NCBI RefSeq assembly: GCF_015234215.1
Contig: NZ_JADEKP010000004.1
Coordinates: forward strand, 1-64,000
Direction: 5' to 3'
Length of the DNA: 64,000 bases
From: Clostridium chrysemydis
Lineage (GTDB): Bacteria > Bacillota > Clostridia > Clostridiales > Clostridiaceae
The position numbers were made by a program, and so were the translations under genes. Each line of letters begins with the position of its first letter. The first letter of the stretch is position 1. Shown here piece by piece: positions 58,205 to 64,000 of this stretch. The notes below the pieces were generated by a model, which made no database searches, was not told the origin of the DNA, and saw nothing but the letters and a program-made list of their open reading frames with translations.

Positions 58205-60322
58205 TTGATAAAAAAATTAAATTTAGCAGCTAAACTGAGTATAATAATAGGTTTAGTAACATTATTAGGAGTAATAATACTTGGAGAGATTTCTCTTCAA
58301 AATGTAAAACAAAGTTCATTTAGGCAAGCTAAAGAAGAAGCAAAGCAAGTAGCTAAAGCTTATTCAATAGAAATAGAAGATACTTTATTTATGTCAAAAG
58401 CATCATTAGAATCTATAAGAGAAACATTGATTTTTGCAAAAGAAGATAATAATTTAGGAAGAGATGATGTTATAGAATTACTTAAAGGAGCTCTTTCTAA
58501 CAATAAGAGCATTCTTGGAGTATATACTGTTTGGGAAAAGGATGCCTTTGATAACAAAGATAAAAATTATAAAAATAAAGAAGGTTCAGATGAGTCTGGG
58601 AGATTCATACCTTATGCAGTTAGAAAAGGTAATGATATAGTATTAGAAAAGTGCGATGATTTTGAAAAAGAGGGAACAGGAAATTATTTTTTAGTTCCTA
58701 AAAAGACAAAGGAAGCATTTTTATCAGAACCTTATAAATATAATTTTTCTGGTGAAGAAAAATCTATAGTATCTTTAAGTATACCTATAATTATAGATAA
58801 AGAGTTTGTTGGTGTGCTTGGAGTTGACTTAGAGTTAAGTAAAATTGAAAGTATAGTTAATGAAGCGAAGCCTATGGGAGGATTCGGAACTGTTATGACA
58901 GATAAGGGAACTATAATAGCTGATGGTAATGATAAAGATATCGTTGGGAAAAACTTAAGTGAGGTTGATTCAGACTCTAAAGCTGTATTAGAAAAGTTAA
59001 AAGAAGATAAAATTTTTGAAACTGTAACTGTAGATCCAAAAATAAATGAAGAAATACTTTCAGCTTATGCACCTATGAAATTGGAGGGAATTAATAGTAG
59101 CTGGGCATTTTTAGCGAATGTACCTGAAAAGAATTATAAAGCAGAATATAATAAATTATTTAAAATATTAATTTCTGTAAATATAATAATAGTATCACTA
59201 ATGATTTTGGCAGTATTTTTTATAGTTAGAAAAATGATTAAACCTGTAACTGTAGCTGCAAATTACTTAGAAAAATTAGGCGATGCAGACTTTACAGAAG
59301 ATGTTCCAAAAGTTCTTTTAAATAAAAGTGATGAAATAGGGGTTTTAGGGAGATCTTTAGAAAAGATGCATCATAATATAAGTGATTTAGTTATTGGTGT
59401 TAAAGAAGAAGTTAAAAAATTAGATGATTCAGTTTATGAAACTGTTATTAATATAGGTGATTTAAATGAGAGTATTGAGGAAGTAGTAGCTACGACAGAA
59501 GAGCTTTCAGCTGGTATGGAGGAAACGGCAGCATCTACAGAAGAGATGACTGCAACTACAAACGAAATTGAAAGTTCAGTAGAGACTATAGCTGAAAAAG
59601 CACATTTTGGAGCTAAAGCAGCTATGGATATTAAATCTAGAGCTAATAATTTAAAAGAAAACTTCTTAAAAGCAAGAGAAGATGGAGTTAATGTTTATAA
59701 TGATAACAAACAAAGCCTTGAATCTGCTTTAGAAGAAGCAAAATCAGTAGAAGAAATTAAAAGTTTAGCAGTAACTATAATGCAGATAACAGATCAAACA
59801 AACTTACTTGCACTTAATGCAGCGATTGAAGCTGCAAGAGCCGGTGAAGCTGGAAAAGGCTTTGCTGTAGTTGCAGATGAAATAAGGAATTTAGCAGAAA
59901 ACTCAAAAGAAGCAGTAGAGAAGATACAAGAAATAATAGCAAAAGTAACTACATCAGTAAAAAGCCTTTCTTGTAGCGCAAATGATATGATGGAATTTGT
60001 AAATATAAACGTACAAAAGGATTATGAGACTATGCTAAATGCAACAGATAAGTATAATGAGGATGCTGAATTTGTAAAAAATATGGTTGATGAATTTGAT
60101 AATGCATCTAATCAAATAGTACTTGCAATAAAAGAAATGGTAGAGGTTTCAGATAATATATCTAAAGCTTCAACAGAGGGTGCAAACGGAACTACAAACA
60201 TAGCTGAAAAATCAAACGAGATTTCAGTTAAAGCACAAGAAGTAAAAAGGTTATCTGACGAGTCAAAAGAAGGAAATGATAAGCTTATAGAATTAATATC
60301 AAAATTCAAATTAGAAGACTAA
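58205..60322 (+). CDS. Methyl-accepting chemotaxis protein
   Basis: This is a transmembrane chemoreceptor. I place the start at the TTG at 58205, seven bases after AGGGGGA, rather than the upstream ATG at 58160, which has no ribosome binding site. It has 705 residues: a first span at about 8-28, a large extracytoplasmic double-Cache-like domain (to about 305), a second span (about 310-335), a HAMP-like linker and a long coiled-coil signalling domain with the hairpin tip [20 protein letters not shown]. The ligand is unknown. The gene stands alone; no motility genes are nearby. Confidence 0.92.
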   Translation: MIKKLNLAAKLSIIIGLVTLLGVIILGEISLQNVKQSSFRQAKEEAKQVAKAYSIEIEDTLFMSKASLESIRETLIFAKEDNNLGRDDVIELLKGALSNNKSILGVYTVWEKDAFDNKDKNYKNKEGSDESGRFIPYAVRKGNDIVLEKCDDFEKEGTGNYFLVPKKTKEAFLSEPYKYNFSGEEKSIVSLSIPIIIDKEFVGVLGVDLELSKIESIVNEAKPMGGFGTVMTDKGTIIADGNDKDIVGKNLSEVDSDSKAVLEKLKEDKIFETVTVDPKINEEILSAYAPMKLEGINSSWAFLANVPEKNYKAEYNKLFKILISVNIIIVSLMILAVFFIVRKMIKPVTVAANYLEKLGDADFTEDVPKVLLNKSDEIGVLGRSLEKMHHNISDLVIGVKEEVKKLDDSVYETVINIGDLNESIEEVVATTEELSAGMEETAASTEEMTATTNEIESSVETIAEKAHFGAKAAMDIKSRANNLKENFLKAREDGVNVYNDNKQSLESALEEAKSVEEIKSLAVTIMQITDQTNLLALNAAIEAARAGEAGKGFAVVADEIRNLAENSKEAVEKIQEIIAKVTTSVKSLSCSANDMMEFVNINVQKDYETMLNATDKYNEDAEFVKNMVDEFDNASNQIVLAIKEMVEVSDNISKASTEGANGTTNIAEKSNEISVKAQEVKRLSDESKEGNDKLIELISKFKLED

Positions 60323-60323
60323 T

Positions 60324-60356
60324 AAAAGGCTTGCCAAAAATTTTGGCAAGCTTTTA
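60324..60356. terminator. Bidirectional terminator after the chemoreceptor gene
   Basis: GCTTGCCAAAA (60329-60339) pairs with TTTTGGCAAGC (60341-60351), extended by A and T runs. It serves both converging genes. Confidence 0.85.
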
Positions 60357-61016
60357 GTTTTGTTTTAATCGTAATCTTAAAAAAGTATAAGATAAGAAAA
60401 TTAGGTTATAGAGTGCTAAGCTAAAAATATCTATCTTTTCACTAAATAATAAAATAACCATTATATGAACATAAGTTAGAAAGAAGAAAAGATAAGAAAA
60501 CCTCTGAATAGATTTCCATTTCTTATATCCTAAGGATTTTCTATATTTATCAAATGATGTTATAAATAGTGGAATCATAATAATAAAAGCTATAAGGCCT
60601 ATAACTATTAAACTTATATAAGAAAGGCTTAAATTAGGTTTATTTATAAAGGCTATTAAAAATTTATAAAGGTATATAATTCCATGAGGTAATAAAAGAA
60701 TAGAGGCTATTATTGCAAGTTCTGCACGTATTCTTAAAAGCCTTTTAGTTATTTCAAACCTTTTGTTAAGAGCACCTGCAAACATTACAAGAATAAAGAA
60801 AGATAAAGAAATAAAACCCTTCATAAAAGAACGTTCTATAACAAAGGGAAACCCAGATAATTTAAATCCAGTTGAGATTTTTATTATCTCATAAATAGAT
60901 ACTAATAATGATATGATTGCTGAAATAAAGAATAATAGATTTTTCTTAAGTTTAATTTGTTTTTCGAAAACTAAACTTAAGAAGCTAACTATTATTAATG
61001 ATACTAATAAGTACAT
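60354..61016 (-). CDS. Ferric-reductase-like multi-span membrane protein
   Basis: This 220-residue integral membrane protein has about six to seven spans. Histidines occur inside spans in LLLPHGIIYLYKFL and FLTYVHIMVILLF, and the segment YKKWKSIQRFSYLFFFLTYVH resembles the haem-binding core of ferric reductase-like (YedZ/MsrQ/FRE) proteins. There is no FAD/NAD domain, so a partner or electron-relay role is likely. A Fur box sits on its promoter, consistent with iron control. The assignment to the ferric-reductase-like family is by pattern only. Confidence 0.7.
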   Translation of the reverse strand: MYLLVSLIIVSFLSLVFEKQIKLKKNLLFFISAIISLLVSIYEIIKISTGFKLSGFPFVIERSFMKGFISLSFFILVMFAGALNKRFEITKRLLRIRAELAIIASILLLPHGIIYLYKFLIAFINKPNLSLSYISLIVIGLIAFIIMIPLFITSFDKYRKSLGYKKWKSIQRFSYLFFFLTYVHIMVILLFSEKIDIFSLALYNLIFLSYTFLRLRLKQN

Positions 61017-61036
61017 AATTGATACAACTCCTTAAA

Positions 61037-61051
61037 TGAAAATAATTATCA
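61037..61051. promoter_or_regulatory. Fur box at the ferric-reductase-like gene
   Basis: TGAAAATAATTATCA matches the 7-1-7 Fur site (TGATAATNATTATCA) at all but one defined position. It lies a few bases after the -10 of the minus-strand promoter and would cover the start, giving iron-dependent repression. Confidence 0.75.
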
Positions 61052-61056
61052 ATATT

Positions 61057-61085
61057 ATAATATTGATTTATGGTATCCTTGTCAA
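61057..61085 (-). promoter_or_regulatory. Promoter of the ferric-reductase-like gene
   Basis: On the minus strand a consensus TTGACA (61085-61080), 17 bases, and TATTAT (61062-61057). The start would fall near 61050, inside the Fur box. Confidence 0.8.
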
Positions 61086-61213
61086 TGTAAAATATTAGAA
61101 TTTAAAAAAATAATAAAAGAAGTAATAGTAATAGGCGCATTTAAAATAAAATTTAATAGTTGCCTTTTTGTGTTAAAATATGTTTATAAATTAAAGCCCA
61201 GGAGGAAGAGACT

Positions 61214-61750
61214 GTGGAAAAAGTTTTAAAGATGTTTATTTCATTTCTAAAAATAGGTGCATTTACCTTCGGTGGAGGATATGCGATGATTCCTATTATA
61301 GAAAAAGAAGTAGTAGAGAAAAATGAATGGGTAAGTAAAGATGAGTTTATGGATATGCTTGTTGTTGCGCAAAGTTTACCAGGTGCTATGTCTGTAAATA
61401 CATCTATATTTATCGGATATAAAATAGGTGGAGTTTTAGGTGCTGTTATGGCACTTTTAGGAGTTGCACTACCTTCATTTCTTATAATTCTATTAGTAGC
61501 TACTGTATTTATGCAATTTAGATCTAATTATTATGTTAATCTTGCATTTAAAGGTATATCAGCTGCTGTTCCAGTTTTAGTTTTAACAGGAGTTGTAAGT
61601 TTATCTAAAGGTGTAGATAAAAATAAGCGAAATATAATTATATTTGTTATTTCTCTTATAGCACTTATAATTTTTAAGGTTAATCCTATAATAGTTATAA
61701 TAATTTCAGCTATTTTTGGAGCAATATTTTTAAAAGGTAAGGTGGAGTAG
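61214..61750 (+). CDS. Chromate transporter, short-chain subunit 1
   Basis: This is a CHR-family membrane protein, one half of a two-gene transporter. The GTG start at 61214 is eight bases after GGAGG. The 178-residue protein has KIGAFTFGGGYAMIPIIEKEVV near the N-terminus, the AQSLPGAMSVN segment and about five to six spans. The real substrate in clostridia is uncertain; anion or chromate export is the family description. Its stop abuts the next gene directly. An extended -10 (TGTTAAAAT, 61171-61179) lies upstream. Confidence 0.9.
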   Translation: MEKVLKMFISFLKIGAFTFGGGYAMIPIIEKEVVEKNEWVSKDEFMDMLVVAQSLPGAMSVNTSIFIGYKIGGVLGAVMALLGVALPSFLIILLVATVFMQFRSNYYVNLAFKGISAAVPVLVLTGVVSLSKGVDKNKRNIIIFVISLIALIIFKVNPIIVIIISAIFGAIFLKGKVE

Positions 61751-62281
61751 ATGGGATTATTGTTAAACTTATTTTTTACTTTCCTAAAAATTGGTGCAGT
61801 AAGCTTTGGTGGAGGGTATGCTATGATACCATTTATCCAAAGAGAGATTATAACAAATCACGGGTGGATAAGTAGTAATGATTTTATGGATATCATAGGT
61901 ATATCTCAAATGACTCCAGGACCAGTTGCTATAAACTCAGCAACATTTGTAGGGTATAAGGTAGACGGGGTTTTAGGATCAGCTTTTGCGACTATAGGTG
62001 TTGTTTTTATGTCATTTGTATTAGTAAGTATCGCATCTAAAGCTATGGATAAATTTAAAGAGTCTAAGATATTAAAAGGAGCTCTGCAAGCTATGAGGCC
62101 GGTTTTAATTGCACTTATAATACAAGCTTTTTATGACTTAGCGCTAGAAGCATATGTTGACTTTAAAGCTATAATAATAACAGTTATAGTTGGATTTATA
62201 TTATTTAGAACAAAGATACACCCGATACTTAGTATAGTGATAGCAGCTATACTTGGAATTATTATTTACGGAGGATTTTAA
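61751..62281 (+). CDS. Chromate transporter, short-chain subunit 2
   Basis: This is the second half of the paired CHR transporter, 176 residues. It has KIGAVSFGGGYAMIPFIQREII and SQMTPGPVAINSATFVGYK, the classic PGP motif that subunit 1 carries in altered form. The ATG directly follows the preceding stop. The two halves are thought to insert in opposite orientation and work as a heterodimer. Confidence 0.9.
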   Translation: MGLLLNLFFTFLKIGAVSFGGGYAMIPFIQREIITNHGWISSNDFMDIIGISQMTPGPVAINSATFVGYKVDGVLGSAFATIGVVFMSFVLVSIASKAMDKFKESKILKGALQAMRPVLIALIIQAFYDLALEAYVDFKAIIITVIVGFILFRTKIHPILSIVIAAILGIIIYGGF

Positions 62282-62287
62282 TAAACT

Positions 62288-63526
62288 ATGAGTAGAAAAA
62301 TGGGGGAGCTTTATAATAAAGCTGTAAAATACCATGATGAAGGTGAATTAGATAAAGCTATAGAAGTATGTGAAAAAGCTATGGCAGAAAGTCTTAAAAA
62401 TCAAGCGATTTTAAATTTAAAAGGTATTATTTTATATCAAAGAGGAATGCTAGATGATGCTATAACAGTTTGGAATATAAATAGAGAATTCAATGATAAT
62501 GATATGGCAAAATCTTATATTAAAGATTCTATAAATGATAGAGAAAAAGTAGAACTTTATAAAACTTCAGAATTTCTTTTAAAGAAACTCGAGATAGATA
62601 AAGCTATAGAACTGCTTAATAGGTGTAAAAAAAGTGATTTTAATACTATAAAAGTTAATACAGCTTTAGGGAAATGCTACTTAAAAAAGGGAATGCCAAA
62701 AGAAGCTAAAGAATACTTAAATGAAGCTTTAATAGTAGATAAAAATTATAAAGAAGCAAAAGCTTTGATAAAAGAAATAAATGAAATTTATGGTGATAAT
62801 AAAAGTCTAAAGAATAATAAAAAAATTTACATAATTACATTTTTGATAGCGATACTTGCTGGTGGGTGTTTTGGAATATACAACATGGTAACTAAAGGTG
62901 AAGCTAAAGCAAACTTGCCTTCAGAAACTGCAGATAATAAAGTAGAGGTTCAAAGTAAAGAGGAAGAGAAAAAGGTTACTGAAGATAAAAAAGAAGAAAT
63001 AAATAAAGAAAAGGCTTTAGATGCAGATAAATTAAATAGTGCAATAAAAAATAATGATTATTATAGTATGGCAAGTATCTTAGGAGATTTAAATATAGAT
63101 AATTTAAATGAAAAAGATAAAAAGTTATACAATAAAGCTAAAAAAGAACTAAAAGCTGAAGGCGTTCAAAAGTTTTATGATAACGGTCAAAAATATTTTA
63201 ATGATAAACAATATAAAAAGGCACTAGATGAATTTTTAATAGCACTTCCTTATTCTAAAGGAACTTATTTAAACGAACATGTTTTATATTATTTAGGAGT
63301 AACAGAAAGTGAACTTAAAGATAATAAAGAAGCTATAAAGTATTTAGAAGTGTATTATAAATATTATAGTGATGGGACTTACGTAGATGAAGTTCTTTAC
63401 AGACTAGCATTATTAAACGAGAAGACTAATATAGAGGATAGCAAATTATATGCAAGAATAATTAAAGATAAATATGCAAATTCTATGTATAATAACGATA
63501 AAATCAGTAAGATAATAGAAAACTAA
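62288..63526 (+). CDS. Membrane-anchored tetratricopeptide-repeat protein
   Basis: This 412-residue protein has three parts. The first is a cytoplasmic N-terminal TPR region (about 5-170) with repeats such as AVKYHDEGELDKAIEVCEKAM and GKCYLKKGMPKEAKEYLNEAL. A single span follows (about 178-198, IYIITFLIAILAGGCFGIY). Next come a lysine/glutamate-rich linker (about 215-245) and a second, outer TPR region (about 295-410, including FNDKQYKKALDEFLIALPYS). It probably scaffolds other proteins across the membrane. It starts six bases after the chromate transporter; the partner is unknown. Confidence 0.8.
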   Translation: MSRKMGELYNKAVKYHDEGELDKAIEVCEKAMAESLKNQAILNLKGIILYQRGMLDDAITVWNINREFNDNDMAKSYIKDSINDREKVELYKTSEFLLKKLEIDKAIELLNRCKKSDFNTIKVNTALGKCYLKKGMPKEAKEYLNEALIVDKNYKEAKALIKEINEIYGDNKSLKNNKKIYIITFLIAILAGGCFGIYNMVTKGEAKANLPSETADNKVEVQSKEEEKKVTEDKKEEINKEKALDADKLNSAIKNNDYYSMASILGDLNIDNLNEKDKKLYNKAKKELKAEGVQKFYDNGQKYFNDKQYKKALDEFLIALPYSKGTYLNEHVLYYLGVTESELKDNKEAIKYLEVYYKYYSDGTYVDEVLYRLALLNEKTNIEDSKLYARIIKDKYANSMYNNDKISKIIEN

Positions 63527-63548
63527 AGTTTGGGATGTGATATATACT

Positions 63549-64000
63549 ATGGTAAAGGTAATTAAAGATATTGAAATTTATAGTCCAGAGTTTATGGGTA
63601 AAAGAGATTTAGTTATAGTTAATGATAAAATCGAAGGGATTTATGAAAAGGTAAATATACCTAAAGATTTTATACAAATTGAAGAGATAGAAGGAAGCGG
63701 GAAACTGTTATTTCCAGGGTTTATAGATTCTCATATCCACCTAACAGGTGGAGGCGGAGAAGGAGGGTTTAAAACTAGAACTCCAGAGATCGATTTAAGT
63801 AGCATAACTAAAGGTGGAATAACTACTGTTGTAGGGTGTAGGGGAACAGATAGCGTTTGTAGAGATATGAGAAGTGTAGTAGCTAAGGTTAAGGCTTTAA
63901 AAGAAGAAGGTATATCAGCTTTTTGCTACACTGGCTCTTACGACGTTCCGGTTCAAACTATGACTGAAAGCATTAAAGGGGATTTAATGCTAGTAGAAGA
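63549..64000 (+). CDS. iadA: Isoaspartyl dipeptidase (3' end outside window)
   Basis: IadA cleaves beta-aspartyl dipeptides from damaged proteins. The first 150 residues are present. Metal-binding HIH lies in GFIDSHIHLTGGGGEGG, followed by TRTPEIDLSSITKGGITTVVG and GTDSVCRDMRSVV, which closely track the E. coli IadA pattern of an amidohydrolase-fold zinc enzyme. The ATG at 63549 is preceded only by a moderate GGGATGTGAT site. The window ends before the carboxylated-lysine region. Confidence 0.9.
   Translation, partial: MVKVIKDIEIYSPEFMGKRDLVIVNDKIEGIYEKVNIPKDFIQIEEIEGSGKLLFPGFIDSHIHLTGGGGEGGFKTRTPEIDLSSITKGGITTVVGCRGTDSVCRDMRSVVAKVKALKEEGISAFCYTGSYDVPVQTMTESIKGDLMLVE

Overview
The window is low-GC, ATA/AGA-rich Firmicute DNA. 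Ribosomal genes carry strong AGGAGG-type ribosome binding sites, TTG and GTG starts are common, and intrinsic terminators are everywhere. The order tuf-rpmG-secE-nusG-rplKAJL-rpoBC-rpsLG-fusA-tuf-S10/spc/alpha-ecfA1A2T-truA-rplM-rpsI-cwlD is typical of Clostridia. The spore-cortex amidase gene cwlD, class I fumarase subunits, nadABC and a class I ribonucleotide reductase fit a spore-forming anaerobe. By gene order I favour the Peptostreptococcaceae (Clostridioides/Romboutsia/Paraclostridium type), but this is inference. No mobile element, CRISPR array, tRNA or rRNA gene was seen.

Layout. Positions 1-33339 are almost entirely translation and transcription machinery on the + strand: a 5'-truncated tuf, rpmG-secE-nusG-rplKA, rplJL, rpoBC, rpsLG-fusA, a second tuf, then S10-spc-alpha (rpsJ to rplQ, with secY, adk, map, a KOW-domain protein, infA and rpmJ inside). 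Positions 33791-38195 hold the energy-coupling-factor module ecfA1A2T, truA and rplM-rpsI. From 38342 the content becomes mixed: an alpha/beta hydrolase, a Na/Pi cotransporter-PhoU protein, cwlD, two fumarase subunits, YitT (-), a tiny membrane peptide, a two-component system, an ArsC/Spx-like protein, ribonucleotide reductase, DedA (-), small membrane or DUF proteins, nadABC (-), ptsI, a chemoreceptor, a Fur-box-preceded ferric-reductase-like membrane protein (-), a two-subunit chromate transporter, a membrane TPR protein and the start of iadA.

Regulation is the richest part of the window. Two RNA elements, upstream of rplK and upstream of rplA, copy the L1-binding core of 23S rRNA. There is a textbook L10 leader with a terminator, and leader RNAs or attenuators precede rpoB, rpsL, rpsG, rpsJ, rpsM and rplM. 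Several r-protein promoters carry perfect dyads within the -35/-10 region (rpsM, rplM). Outside the ribosomal genes, two NrdR-box-like sites overlap the ribonucleotide reductase promoter, a 14/15 Fur box covers the start site of the ferric-reductase-like gene, and near-identical TGTATATACA palindromes sit just downstream of the -10 of both ecfA1 and nadA, which suggests a shared (possibly niacin-responsive) repressor.

I found no wholly new multi-gene system. The best leads are the paired L1 mimics, the S10 leader, the rpsL attenuator and the shared ecf/nad operator.
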